Shown here: positions 35,374 through 44,082 of the stretch, in pieces | Numbering within the stretch: position 1 is the stretch's first letter | Layout: each line of letters opens with the position of its first letter | From: Virgibacillus_O xinjiangensis | Lineage (GTDB): Bacteria > Bacillota > Bacilli > Bacillales > Amphibacillaceae | Assembly (NCBI RefSeq): GCF_042643145.1 | Contig: NZ_JBHRSA010000034.1 | Location: 62,001-126,000, forward strand | DNA: 64,000 nucleotides | Direction of reading: 5' to 3' | Position numbers and translations under genes: made by a program | The notes under the pieces: generated by a model | Database searches by the model: none | What the model saw: only the letters and a program-made list of their open reading frames with translations | What the model was told of the DNA's origin: nothing

Positions 35374-37406
35374 TGCTGAACGGACGTTTACTGAGTGACC
35401 GCTATGAAATCAGAGAATCGATAGGCGGAGGAGGAATGGCTGATGTCTATTTGGCTCGAGACATCATACTCGACAGGGATGCTGCTGTAAAAGTCCTGCG
35501 TCTAGAATACGCAAATGATGAAGAATTCATTGCGCGGTTTCATCGGGAAGCACATGCAGCTACAAGCCTGGCTCATCCAAATATTGTGAACATCTATGAT
35601 GTCGGTGAAGAAGACCATATATTATATATGGTCATGGAGTTCGTTGATGGGATGACATTGAAAGAATACATACAACGATATGGCCCGATTGATGTACAGG
35701 AAGCTCTGGACATCATGCATCAAATTACAGCAGCCATAACACACGCCCATGAAAATGATATTGTCCATCGTGACATAAAACCACAGAATATCCTGATAGA
35801 TGCTTATGGGCAGGTGAAAGTCACTGATTTTGGCATTGCTATAGCTCTGAGCGCGACCTCATTGACCCAGACGAACTCCATCTTGGGATCTGTGCATTAT
35901 TTATCACCAGAGCAGGCAAGAGGCGGAATGGCGACGAAGAAATCGGACATTTACTCTATTGGAATTGTATTCTATGAGCTGCTCACAGGAAGGCTTCCCT
36001 TCTCTGGTCAATCGCCTGTTTCCATTGCTCTGAAACACCTTCAAAGCGATACACCTTCTGTCAAAAAATACAACCCTGATATTCCTCAAAGTGTGGAAAA
36101 TATCGTATTGCAAGCAACAGCAAAGGACCCTTTCCACCGTTATGAAACGATCTATGACTTAGAAGATGCTGTTGCCCATGCTCTCGATCCAGAAAGGCTG
36201 AATGAAGAAGTATACAGTCCGCCACAAGATGTAGGGGAAGAGACAAAGGCGATACCTGTTATCACAGACGATCAGCTCCAGTCGACTGTTGACCAAGAGA
36301 CGATGGTCCATCATACTGGCGGAAATACCAAATCCTTTGCAGAAGAAGAGAACCGCCAATCCAATGGAAAGAGCAAACCCAAAAAAGAAAAAGGGAAGAA
36401 ACCTCAGAAAAAAGGAAAAAAAACCTGGTTATGGCTTATTTCTATCCTGCTTCTGTTGGTTGCAGGTGGGGCAACGACCTACGTACTGGCACAACCTAAA
36501 GATGTTACGGTGCCGGATGTCATCGAGCTCGAATATGCCGAAGCAGCTGAGGAGTTGGCTGCATTGAATCTCAATGTTGAAGAACAACAGGTCTATTCTG
36601 ATGATATAGAGGAGGATTTAGTGGAACGGACAAATCCAAGGGCAGGAAGAACTGTTAAAGAAGGGACAGCGATCACCGTCTATGTCAGCCAGGGAAAAGA
36701 AAAATTGTCATTTGATAATTATGTTGGCAGGGATTACGATCAGGTGGAACGAATTCTCCAGGATGCCGGATATACTGATATAAGAAGCTACGGGGAGCAT
36801 TCTGAACGGCCGGAAGGGGAAATAATTTCCCAGATACAACCTGCACCGGACAGTGAAGTGGTGCCAAGTGAGGCGCGAGTCATTTTTGAAGTGAGCACTG
36901 GACCAGAATTGATTCAACTGAATAACCTCCGTGGCATGGACGAAGACCAGGCTAGAGAATATCTGGAAGGTGAAAACCTCGAAATGGAAGTGATTAACGA
37001 GGCATCGGAAAACGTCCCGGCTGGAAATGTTATTCGTCAAGAACCTGAATCAAATACCGAATTGGAAAAAGGCTCGACTGTCAAGGTGTATTTGTCTACT
37101 GGGCCCAAGGAAATGCCACCTGCCACCCAATCTGTCAGTTATACGGTCGAATATTTACAGCCAGGGAATGAGAACCAGACCGAGACCCACAACGAAGGGG
37201 AATCACCTGAAGGACAGAGAGTTCGGATCTACGTGGACGATATGAATAATAACTTGTCAGAAGTGTTTTATGAAGAAGTTATTACAGAAGACAAAGAGTT
37301 CACGTTCGAATTGACCATTGCACCAGACGAAGAAGCAGAATACATGATTATGAGGGATGATGAAGTCATTACCACTGAAGTCGTACCGTATGAAGAGGGT
37401 GAATGA
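35373..37406 (+). CDS. prkC: Membrane serine/threonine kinase with PASTA repeats, PrkC
   Basis: Senses muropeptides and lipid II outside the cell and phosphorylates cell-wall, translation and germination proteins. The 677-residue protein has a cytoplasmic Hanks kinase domain (about 10-270) with GGGGMADVY, K40 and HRDIKPQN; a basic lysine-rich linker; one membrane helix at about 352-374; and three extracellular PASTA repeats, then a beta-rich C-terminal domain. The second of two adjacent ATGs is used because it fits AGGTGA better and puts the catalytic lysine at 40 as in B. subtilis. It overlaps prpC by one base. Confidence 0.96.
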   Translation: MLNGRLLSDRYEIRESIGGGGMADVYLARDIILDRDAAVKVLRLEYANDEEFIARFHREAHAATSLAHPNIVNIYDVGEEDHILYMVMEFVDGMTLKEYIQRYGPIDVQEALDIMHQITAAITHAHENDIVHRDIKPQNILIDAYGQVKVTDFGIAIALSATSLTQTNSILGSVHYLSPEQARGGMATKKSDIYSIGIVFYELLTGRLPFSGQSPVSIALKHLQSDTPSVKKYNPDIPQSVENIVLQATAKDPFHRYETIYDLEDAVAHALDPERLNEEVYSPPQDVGEETKAIPVITDDQLQSTVDQETMVHHTGGNTKSFAEEENRQSNGKSKPKKEKGKKPQKKGKKTWLWLISILLLLVAGGATTYVLAQPKDVTVPDVIELEYAEAAEELAALNLNVEEQQVYSDDIEEDLVERTNPRAGRTVKEGTAITVYVSQGKEKLSFDNYVGRDYDQVERILQDAGYTDIRSYGEHSERPEGEIISQIQPAPDSEVVPSEARVIFEVSTGPELIQLNNLRGMDEDQAREYLEGENLEMEVINEASENVPAGNVIRQEPESNTELEKGSTVKVYLSTGPKEMPPATQSVSYTVEYLQPGNENQTETHNEGESPEGQRVRIYVDDMNNNLSEVFYEEVITEDKEFTFELTIAPDEEAEYMIMRDDEVITTEVVPYEEGE

Positions 37407-37407
37407 A

Positions 37408-38289
37408 TTGGCGGAAGGAAGAATTATCAAGGCATTAAGCGGGTTCTACTATGTCCAGGCCGGTGGGGAAGTTTATCAGTGCAGAGGACGAGGAGTCTTT
37501 CGAAACAGAAAAGTCACCCCGCTTGTCGGAGACTTTGTATCCTTTGATGAAAATGATGACGGCGGTGGTTATATCATGAATATAAAAGAACGTGAAAATG
37601 AGCTGGTACGACCGCCAATCGCTAATATCGACCAAGTCATCATTATCACTTCTGCTGTTGCTCCGGGTTTCAGCTCCATGCTTCTGGACAGGTTTCTGGT
37701 ATTGATCGAAAATAAGGAAATTACACCAGTTATCTTCATAACTAAAATGGATGCTGCAAAGGAGCAAGAGAAAGAAGAAATCCGTCAATACGCAGAAGAC
37801 TACCAGGGTATCGGTTATGATGTGGAATTATTATCGGCCAAAGACAGCCAAAACCTGCCAGTCTTGGATCATTATTTCCAAGACAAAGTCACCGTGTTTG
37901 CTGGACAGTCAGGGGTAGGGAAGTCTTCCCTGCTTAATGCACTGCACCCATCCCTTTTACTGGAGACGGGTGAAATCTCTAAAAGCCTGGGAAGAGGCAG
38001 ACATACTACAAGACATGTGGAGCTGGTGACAGTCAGGGGAGGACTGGTTGCTGATACGCCCGGATTCAGTGCCCTCGAATTTGCAGAAGTGGAAGAAGAA
38101 GAGCTAGCTGATTGTTTCCCTGAGATGAGGGAGCGAAAGAGACTGTGTAAATTCCGGGGATGCCGGCATCACAAGGAGCCGAAATGCGCCGTGAAAGAAG
38201 CGGTGGAAACGGGAGAGATAAAATCCTACCGGTATGAACATTACCTTCAGTTCCTTGAAGAAATACAAACTAGAAAGCCGAGGTATTAA
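37408..38289 (+). CDS. rsgA: Ribosome small-subunit maturation GTPase RsgA (YloQ/CpgA)
   Basis: Circularly permuted GTPase that checks late 30S assembly. The 293-residue protein has an N-terminal OB fold (QCRGRGVFR), the permuted GTPase motifs G4 (ITKMD), G1 (GQSGVGKSS at 166-174) and G3 (DTPG), and a C-terminal zinc site in CKFRGCRHHKEPKC. The TTG start, one base after the prkC stop, follows AGAGGGTG and gives the N-terminus AEGRIIKALSGFYY that matches homologues; upstream in-frame ATGs lie inside prkC and lack a ribosome site. PrkC phosphorylates this protein in B. subtilis. Confidence 0.95.
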   Translation: MAEGRIIKALSGFYYVQAGGEVYQCRGRGVFRNRKVTPLVGDFVSFDENDDGGGYIMNIKERENELVRPPIANIDQVIIITSAVAPGFSSMLLDRFLVLIENKEITPVIFITKMDAAKEQEKEEIRQYAEDYQGIGYDVELLSAKDSQNLPVLDHYFQDKVTVFAGQSGVGKSSLLNALHPSLLLETGEISKSLGRGRHTTRHVELVTVRGGLVADTPGFSALEFAEVEEEELADCFPEMRERKRLCKFRGCRHHKEPKCAVKEAVETGEIKSYRYEHYLQFLEEIQTRKPRY

Positions 38290-38291
38290 GA

Positions 38292-38951
38292 ATGACAAAA
38301 ATAGCACCATCCATATTATCTGCAGATTTTTCCAAGCTTGGGGAAGAGATAAAAAACGTAGAAAAGGGAGGAGCCGACTACATCCATGTAGATGTCATGG
38401 ATGGCCATTTTGTTCCCAATATAACCATAGGTCTTCCGGTGGTGGAAGCCATCAAACCAGTAACAGATCTGCCTTTGGATGTCCATTTGATGATCGAGAA
38501 TCCGGACGAATATATTCCTTCTTTTGCTGAAGCCGGCGCTTCCATTATCACCGTACACCAGGAAACTGCAAAACATTTGCACCGCTCCATCCAGCAAATC
38601 AAGAACCATGGAGTGAAAGCAGGAGTAGTGATCAATCCGGCAACACCAGCCGAAACCCTGCTGCCAATACTTGAAGAGATCGACCTTGTTCTCATTATGA
38701 CTGTCAACCCGGGTTTTGGCGGGCAGTCATTCATTGAGAATACGATACGTAAAATTGAACAAGTCGCAGAATGGCGGAAGGAAAGAGATTTGGAATTTGA
38801 AATTGAGGTCGACGGAGGTGTGAATATTCACACGGCAAGAAGGTGTACGCAGGCTGGTGCGGATGTGTTGGTTGCCGGCAGTGCCGTTTTCAACCGCAGC
38901 AATCGACATGAAGCGATCAGAGAAATAAGAGAAGCGGCCGAGGAGAAATAG
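38292..38951 (+). CDS. rpe: Ribulose-phosphate 3-epimerase
   Basis: Interconverts ribulose 5-phosphate and xylulose 5-phosphate in the pentose phosphate pathway. The 219-residue TIM barrel shows IAPSILSADFSKLGEE, VDVMDGHFVPN with metal ligands, and MTVNPGFGGQSFI. It starts two bases after rsgA and ends three bases before thiN, all part of the run that begins with prpC. Confidence 0.97.
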   Translation: MTKIAPSILSADFSKLGEEIKNVEKGGADYIHVDVMDGHFVPNITIGLPVVEAIKPVTDLPLDVHLMIENPDEYIPSFAEAGASIITVHQETAKHLHRSIQQIKNHGVKAGVVINPATPAETLLPILEEIDLVLIMTVNPGFGGQSFIENTIRKIEQVAEWRKERDLEFEIEVDGGVNIHTARRCTQAGADVLVAGSAVFNRSNRHEAIREIREAAEEK

Positions 38952-38954
38952 CCG

Positions 38955-39611
38955 ATGACAATAGTAGGTATAGTCGGTAATGGGCCACCGGCTCTATGTG
39001 CCGACTTGGCAAACTTCGCCGACCATATCGATATCTGGATAGGGGCTGATCGAGGAGCTTTAACACTTATGGAGCAACAATTGCCGCTACATTATGCAGT
39101 CGGTGATTTTGATTCCGTAGAATTCGAACAGAGGGTACGTATTGAAAAGGCAGCAGAGGTTTTTGAGGAGCATCCCTCAGATAAGGACGAGACTGATTTG
39201 GAGATAGCTTTGCTCCAGGCTTATGCGCTACATCCTCAGACCATTTATTTGTTTGGCGTAACTGGTGGTAGACTTGATCATGAGCTTGTCAACATCCAAT
39301 TGCTTTATTCGATTATCAAAGAGGGCGCTAGAGGAGTAGTTGCAGATAAATCAAACCTGCTGGAAATGAAGTTCCCTGGAAACCATCAGGTGGAAAATAC
39401 GGCTGAATTTCCGCTCGTTTCATTTATTCCATATTCCCGGAAAGTACATGGGCTTTCTCTGTCCGGTTTCAAGTACCCTTTGACAAAGCAAGATATTTCT
39501 TGGGGATCCACCCTGTGCATCTCCAATGAGCTTATTTCAAAATATGGTACTTTTTCCTTTGATGAAGGCATATTATTACTTGTAAAGAGTCGTGACACGA
39601 TTCCTTTCTAG
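38955..39611 (+). CDS. thiN: Thiamine pyrophosphokinase
   Basis: Transfers pyrophosphate from ATP to thiamine, giving thiamine diphosphate, cofactor of transketolase. The 218-residue protein has the family motifs IGADRGAL, AVGDFDSV and the SDKDETDLEIAL stretch, then GVTGGRLDHELVNI. Three bases separate it from rpe. Same order as in B. subtilis (rpe-yloS). Confidence 0.94.
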   Translation: MTIVGIVGNGPPALCADLANFADHIDIWIGADRGALTLMEQQLPLHYAVGDFDSVEFEQRVRIEKAAEVFEEHPSDKDETDLEIALLQAYALHPQTIYLFGVTGGRLDHELVNIQLLYSIIKEGARGVVADKSNLLEMKFPGNHQVENTAEFPLVSFIPYSRKVHGLSLSGFKYPLTKQDISWGSTLCISNELISKYGTFSFDEGILLLVKSRDTIPF

Positions 39612-39642
39612 GTTTGCTTTGTTATTAGAGGAGGGTGCACTC

Positions 39643-39726
39643 ATGAAATTTTATACGATTAAACTCCCTAGATTTATTGGTGGATTTGTCAAAGTTGTCA
39701 TCGGTACATTTAAGAAAGATAAGTAA
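39643..39726 (+). CDS. spoVM: Spore coat morphogenetic peptide SpoVM
   Basis: Amphipathic peptide that inserts in the convex outer forespore membrane and recruits SpoIVA as the base of the coat. The translation is 27 residues: MKFYTIKLPRFIGGFVKVVI, then GTFKKDK. It aligns over its whole length with the 26-residue B. subtilis peptide and keeps P9; it has one extra C-terminal lysine. GAGGAGGG lies eight bases before the ATG. It sits between thiN and rpmB exactly as in B. subtilis. Expected expression is from sigma-E in the mother cell; I could not pick a sure promoter. Confidence 0.95.
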   Translation: MKFYTIKLPRFIGGFVKVVIGTFKKDK

Positions 39727-39735
39727 AATGGATTG

Positions 39736-39775
39736 GGCTTTTGTCAAGTACTTTTGTGGCAAAAGCTTATTTTTT
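39736..39775 (+). terminator. Terminator after spoVM
   Basis: GCTTTTG and CAAAAGC pair around a 16-base loop, followed by TTATTTTTT, ten bases after spoVM. Confidence 0.7.
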
Positions 39776-39797
39776 CCTGATATGTTTACAGGATATA

Positions 39798-39828
39798 GAA
39801 AAAGCACCCTGTTACAGGGTGCTTTTTC
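39798..39828 (-). terminator. Terminator of rpmB (bidirectional in form)
   Basis: AAAAAGCACCCTG and CAGGGTGCTTTTT form a 13-pair stem with a three-base loop. On the minus strand it lies just after rpmB and ends in a T-run. Confidence 0.88.
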
Positions 39829-39850
39829 TATGAAATGACTAATGCTTATA

Positions 39851-40039
39851 TTATACGCGCTCTACTTTACCTGATTTCAGGGCACGAGCAGAAACATAAA
39901 CACGTTTTGGTTTTCCGTCTACCATAATACGTACTTTTTGCACATTAGCTTTCCAGTTGCGCTTGTTGGAATTCATAGCGTGGGAACGCTGATTTCCGCT
40001 GCGGGTTTTACGACCGGTAACAACACATTTTCTGGCCAT
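39851..40039 (-). CDS. rpmB: 50S ribosomal protein L28
   Basis: Ribosomal protein of 62 residues beginning MARKCVVTGRKTRSGNQRSHA, the typical L28 N-terminus. The frame extends ten codons further upstream, but GGAGGGATT directly before the ATG at 40039 fixes the start. It is a lone gene on the minus strand between spoVM and yloU, as in B. subtilis. Confidence 0.97.
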   Translation of the reverse strand: MARKCVVTGRKTRSGNQRSHAMNSNKRNWKANVQKVRIMVDGKPKRVYVSARALKSGKVERV

Positions 40040-40084
40040 GATAATCCCTCCTACTCTTACATGTGTCATTTTTGATACTTACTT

Positions 40085-40113
40085 AATTTATCACATGTGT
40101 TGGCAGATTGCAA
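40085..40113 (-). promoter_or_regulatory. Probable promoter of rpmB
   Basis: On the minus strand, TTGCAA (40113-40108) and TAAATT (40090-40085) are 17 bases apart, about 46 bases upstream of rpmB. A CACATG-type palindrome lies around the -10 region. Confidence 0.5.
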
Positions 40114-40273
40114 TTTATTTTTGATGAAGTATAAAGATAAATAGCTTGACAGAATATCCGTTATCGTCCATTGTAATAAGGGATAAATTTACTGGGATTG
40201 GTCTCTGCTTTTAAAATGAGACGCCATGTAGTAGAATATGTCTATACAACAGTCGAGTTCAAGGAGGATTAAA

Positions 40274-40636
40274 ATGTCCATTGAATTAAATACGAATGAT
40301 GGTCAGGTGACCATCACCAATGAAGTGATTTCCACCATAGCCGGTGGTGCTGCTGTGGAGTGCTATGGCATAGTAGGGATGGCATCAAAGAGCCAAATCC
40401 GTGATGGAATAGCCGAGATGCTCAAAAAGGAAAACTACTCCAAAGGGGTAGTAGTTCGTCAAGAGGACAATCATCTCCATATAGATATGTATATAATTGT
40501 GAGCTATGGAACGAAAATATCAGAAGTGGCCCATAATATGCAGTCACAGGTGAAGTATACACTGAATCAGTCGCTTGGCCTGGAGATTGATTCTGTGAAC
40601 ATATATATACAGGGCGTGCGTGTAGGAAAAGACTAG
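40274..40636 (+). CDS. yloU: Asp23/Gls24 family protein YloU
   Basis: A 120-residue member of the Asp23/Gls24 (DUF322) family, linked to alkaline shock and cell-envelope stress; the molecular role is unclear. It shows TNEVISTIAGGAAVECYGIVGM and the C-terminal INIYIQGVRV type of ending (VNIYIQGVRVGKD). Twelve upstream in-frame codons are excluded because AAGGAGGATT directly precedes the ATG at 40274. A perfect TTGACA at 40146 may be a -35, but its -10 is poor. The neighbour fakA is conserved, so a role near lipid or envelope supply is likely. Confidence 0.92.
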   Translation: MSIELNTNDGQVTITNEVISTIAGGAAVECYGIVGMASKSQIRDGIAEMLKKENYSKGVVVRQEDNHLHIDMYIIVSYGTKISEVAHNMQSQVKYTLNQSLGLEIDSVNIYIQGVRVGKD

Positions 40637-40789
40637 CGTGGGACAGTCCATTCAACGGCGCACAGGATTGATCCGGAAGAAAAGAAGACTTGCTGCTGTG
40701 TGTCGGGAATCTGGCTGCCGTCCTGACTGCCTATAAGATACATACAACATAGAATGACGACGTTTTTTGTGAACAAAGGAGGAAACATA

Positions 40790-42451
40790 GTGACGGTTCA
40801 ACGATTAGATGGCAGTACATTTATACAAATGGTCCTTTCTGGAGCCTATCATCTTTCAAATAATGCTGAAAAAATAGATGCACTTAATGTCTTTCCAGTC
40901 CCAGATGGGGATACGGGGACAAATATGAATTTATCGATGACTTCTGGAGCAAATGAAGTGAAAAAATTGAACAGCAATGATATTTCCGAAGTAGCGAACT
41001 CCTTTGCCAAAGGTTTGCTGATGGGGGCAAGAGGAAATTCAGGGGTCATCCTGTCACAAATTTTCCGTGGCTTCAGCAAGGGGATGGGCAAGAAAGAGGT
41101 ACTGACGCCAGAAGACCTTGCAGAAGCGTTTGAGAGCGGTGTAACCACTGCGTATAAGGCTGTTATTAAGCCGGTAGAGGGGACGATCCTGACGGTTGCA
41201 AGAGAAGCTGCAGAAGAAGCTTCGAGAGTTGCCGGAACGGAAAAGGATGTAATCGCTTTAATGGAAAAAGTGCTGAGTGCGGCGAAGGCTTCTCTTAAAC
41301 AGACACCTGAACTGCTTCCGGTTCTGAAAGAAGTAGGGGTCGTCGATTCAGGGGGTCAGGGCCTTGTTACTATTTATGAAGGCTTTTTGGCTGCATTGAA
41401 AGGGGAGGAACTTCCAGCTGTAGACTCGGATATCGATATGGAAGACATGGTTAGTGCTGAACATCATAAAATCACCCAGGATTTTATGGACACATCGGAA
41501 ATAGTATTCGGCTACTGTACGGAATTCATGGTCAAATTTGAAGAGGACAAACTAGCAGATCACTCCTTCAGTGAAGAAGAGTTCCGCAATGAGCTCAGTG
41601 AGCATGGCGATTCATTACTGGTTGTTTCTGATGATGATGTCGTCAAGGTGCACATCCATGCTGAATACCCGGGTACTGCCCTTACAATCGGTCAGAAGTA
41701 CGGGAGCCTAATCAATATGAAAATAGAAAACATGAGAGAACAGCACACCGCCATTGTCGGAGAGCGCTCCAAGGAAGAAAAAGCAAAGGAGAAGGCGGAA
41801 TATGGGATTGTTACAGTTGCCATGGGCAGTGGGTTGAAGAACCTCATGGAAAGTCTTGGAGCAACAGTAGTGATCGAGGGCGGTCAAACCATGAATCCGA
41901 GCACCCAGGATATTACAGAAGCAATTCAACAGGCGAACGCGAAAAAAGTTCTGGTCCTGCCAAATAATAAGAACATCTTGATGGCAGCAGACCAGGCTGC
42001 TGAACTTGCTGAGTGCCAGGTAGAAGTTGTGCCGACTAAGACGATTCCACAAGGGATCAGTGCTATGCTTGCTTTCCACCCGGAAGCAGATATTAAAGAG
42101 AATAAAGAAGCGATGGCTGAAGCGGGAAAACAGGTGAAGACAGGTCAAATAACCTACGCTGTACGAGATACGCAAATTGATGGGCTGACGATTGAGAATG
42201 GGAATTTTATGGGTATACTGGATGGAAAGATAGAATCCTCCAATAAAGATAGGTTGGAAACCGTTAAATCACTGCTAGAACAAATGATCGATGGAGAAGA
42301 TGAAATCCTCACGATCCTCCAAGGCGAGGATGCAGAAGATAGGGAAGTAGAGGAATTAATAAAGTATATTGAAGAAACATATGAAGAAATAGAGGTTGAA
42401 CATCATAAGGGCAGCCAGCCTATTTATTCCTATATATTCTCTGTGGAATAA
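40790..42451 (+). CDS. fakA: Fatty acid kinase catalytic subunit FakA (YloV, DAK2/DhaL family)
   Basis: Phosphorylates exogenous fatty acids held by FakB proteins, so that acyl phosphate can enter phospholipid synthesis through PlsX or PlsY. The 553-residue protein has the DhaL nucleotide domain (1-200) with NVFPVPDGDTGTNMNLSMTSG and GARGNSGVILSQI, a middle domain, and a C-terminal domain (GQPIYSYIFSVE-like end). The GTG start follows AAAGGAGGAAAC; twelve upstream in-frame codons lie before this site. plsX is in the same window. No fakB is seen nearby. Confidence 0.95.
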   Translation: MTVQRLDGSTFIQMVLSGAYHLSNNAEKIDALNVFPVPDGDTGTNMNLSMTSGANEVKKLNSNDISEVANSFAKGLLMGARGNSGVILSQIFRGFSKGMGKKEVLTPEDLAEAFESGVTTAYKAVIKPVEGTILTVAREAAEEASRVAGTEKDVIALMEKVLSAAKASLKQTPELLPVLKEVGVVDSGGQGLVTIYEGFLAALKGEELPAVDSDIDMEDMVSAEHHKITQDFMDTSEIVFGYCTEFMVKFEEDKLADHSFSEEEFRNELSEHGDSLLVVSDDDVVKVHIHAEYPGTALTIGQKYGSLINMKIENMREQHTAIVGERSKEEKAKEKAEYGIVTVAMGSGLKNLMESLGATVVIEGGQTMNPSTQDITEAIQQANAKKVLVLPNNKNILMAADQAAELAECQVEVVPTKTIPQGISAMLAFHPEADIKENKEAMAEAGKQVKTGQITYAVRDTQIDGLTIENGNFMGILDGKIESSNKDRLETVKSLLEQMIDGEDEILTILQGEDAEDREVEELIKYIEETYEEIEVEHHKGSQPIYSYIFSVE

Positions 42452-42540
42452 CATCCCGTTGTTGTCTGTATACTTAGGTCTGTGTAAAAGTCAACGTGCT
42501 TCATAGGCCTATTCTGGTTGAATTCCCTTTCTCCCCTGCA

Positions 42541-42588
42541 AAAAAAGGATTTTCGGTAAGCAACATAGGCTTCCGAAAATCCTTTTTT
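42541..42588 (+). terminator. Bidirectional terminator between fakA and purine permease
   Basis: AAAAAAGGATTTTCGG and CCGAAAATCCTTTTTT are perfect complements around a 16-base loop. The right arm reaches into the stop codon of the minus-strand permease, so it serves both genes. Confidence 0.88.
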
Positions 42589-43873
42589 ATAATCCTATCG
42601 CTTTTATGGTTAAATCGAATAAAAATAACAGGGAAATGACCATCAGCGTTGGTGACAGATCCTTCAGTCTTCCCTGGGCCAGCTTTATGATTGGATAGGC
42701 AATGAATCCAAAAGCCATACCGTCTGCAATACTGTAAGTGAATGGTATCAAGACAACGATCAAGAATCCGGGCATCGCCTCAGCCAGGTTATCCAATGGA
42801 ATGTGACGGAGGTTCTGTGCCATCAAGATGCCGACTATAATCAAAATCGGACTGATTGCAGTATCTGGTATGATTGAAATCCAGGGTATTATGACGATGG
42901 TTCCTAGAAACAACAGGGCAGCGGTAATGGCTGCTTTACCAGTCTTTCCCTTTGATGCAATGACTGCTGCATTTTCTGCAGCTGAAACAGTAGGCGAAGT
43001 ACCGAAGAAAGCACAGGTCAACGTAGAGAAAGATGTAACCTGATAAGCACGCTTGTACTGCTCGTGCCGGTCAAGCATTTCCAGTTGCCCATGGAGAATT
43101 CCCATATTCTCGAAAATCAGGATAATCGCCAAAGGGAAAACAGCCAACCAGAACGATAATTCATTTATCGCTGTAAAGGAAGGTATGAACAACAGTTCCC
43201 CTGGGTTGATTTCCAAGGTGGTACCTGCACTCATATCAACTGTACCAAACAAATAGGCAATGGCCGTACCTGCAACCATGGTAATGAGAAAGTTGGCAGG
43301 TACATTCCGGATAAACAAGAAGATTGCCAGGAATAGCGTGATAATCCCAGCGATCACGATGGGAGAGGTGAAATCCCCAATTGCTATAACTGAACTGCTC
43401 CCACTCACGACCAATCCCATTTTTTCCAGTCCGATCAGGATTAGAAACAGCCCCAAGCCAGCAGTAATTCCATGCTTTAAGGTATCAGGGATGGCATCCC
43501 GTAGAAGTACCCCAAGCCTGCTGAAAGCAGTGATCATGAAAATAATCGCTGCAATCAAAATAACTGTCAGCCCTTCTTGATACGTAAGACCTGATCCTAT
43601 TACAATTGAATAGGCAAATAATGCATTGATCCCCATACCGGGAATTAAAATCAGAGGCAGTTTAGCAAACCATCCCATTATCAGGGTACCTAGAAAACTG
43701 GCGAGGATCGTTGCCATCATTCCCGCTTCCAGTGTTATCCCAGCCTCACTTAATATCGAGCCATTGACGACAACAATATAGACCATTGTCAGATAGCCGA
43801 CAATTCCGGCCGTTAGTTCGTCCTTAAGATTCCCTTCAGGCTGAAGATCATTGTTCTTCTTGCTGTAAGGCAT
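42587..43873 (-). CDS. AzgA-type NCS2 purine (guanine/hypoxanthine/adenine) permease
   Basis: A 428-residue membrane transporter with about 12-14 spans. LTAGIVGYLTMVYIVVVNG near the N-terminus and PGMGINALFAYSIV mark the AzgA-like branch of NCS2 (B. subtilis PbuG and PbuO), distinct from the uracil-type branch of PyrP in this window. The substrate is probably guanine/hypoxanthine or adenine; sequence alone does not decide. GAGGAGA precedes the ATG. B. subtilis has sdaAB-sdaAA at this place, so the gene is a local difference. I see no purine riboswitch in its leader, only a 22-base palindrome. Confidence 0.88.
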   Translation of the reverse strand: MPYSKKNNDLQPEGNLKDELTAGIVGYLTMVYIVVVNGSILSEAGITLEAGMMATILASFLGTLIMGWFAKLPLILIPGMGINALFAYSIVIGSGLTYQEGLTVILIAAIIFMITAFSRLGVLLRDAIPDTLKHGITAGLGLFLILIGLEKMGLVVSGSSSVIAIGDFTSPIVIAGIITLFLAIFLFIRNVPANFLITMVAGTAIAYLFGTVDMSAGTTLEINPGELLFIPSFTAINELSFWLAVFPLAIILIFENMGILHGQLEMLDRHEQYKRAYQVTSFSTLTCAFFGTSPTVSAAENAAVIASKGKTGKAAITAALLFLGTIVIIPWISIIPDTAISPILIIVGILMAQNLRHIPLDNLAEAMPGFLIVVLIPFTYSIADGMAFGFIAYPIIKLAQGRLKDLSPTLMVISLLFLFDLTIKAIGL

Positions 43874-43913
43874 GTAATCTCCTCATTATATATTGTTGTC
43901 CCTCTCCCGCCCA

Positions 43914-43935
43914 ATTGTATAAAGAATTATACAAT
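43914..43935. promoter_or_regulatory. Perfect palindrome upstream of the purine permease
   Basis: ATTGTATAA-AGAA-TTATACAAT lies 41 bases upstream of the permease start, between the divergent permease and recG. On the minus strand it contains TATAAT, so it may overlap the permease promoter and act as an operator. No binding protein is identified. Confidence 0.45.
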
Positions 43936-43961
43936 CCACAAATGATTATTATACGATTATT

Positions 43962-43970
43962 TGTTATAAT
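43962..43970 (+). promoter_or_regulatory. Extended -10 promoter of recG
   Basis: TGTTATAAT is a perfect extended -10 element 112 bases before recG. The -35 is weak. Confidence 0.5.
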
Positions 43971-44082
43971 TTACAATAGACAACTTGAATATACAAACCA
44001 AGAACATCAAGGGTTATGAGGTCTCAGGCACTTGATGGGCAAGGCTTGTTTTGCATTATAAGGATAGAGAGAGTGATCAAAA

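Noticed and set aside
40146..40174. Promoter of yloU from the perfect TTGACA
   Set aside because: At 17 bases the -10 would be CATTGT, a poor match; a better TAATAA is too far away. Kept only as a remark.
43874..44082. Purine riboswitch upstream of the permease
   Set aside because: I looked for the conserved three-way junction sequences of the guanine/adenine riboswitch and saw none; only a palindrome and promoter-like sequence are present.
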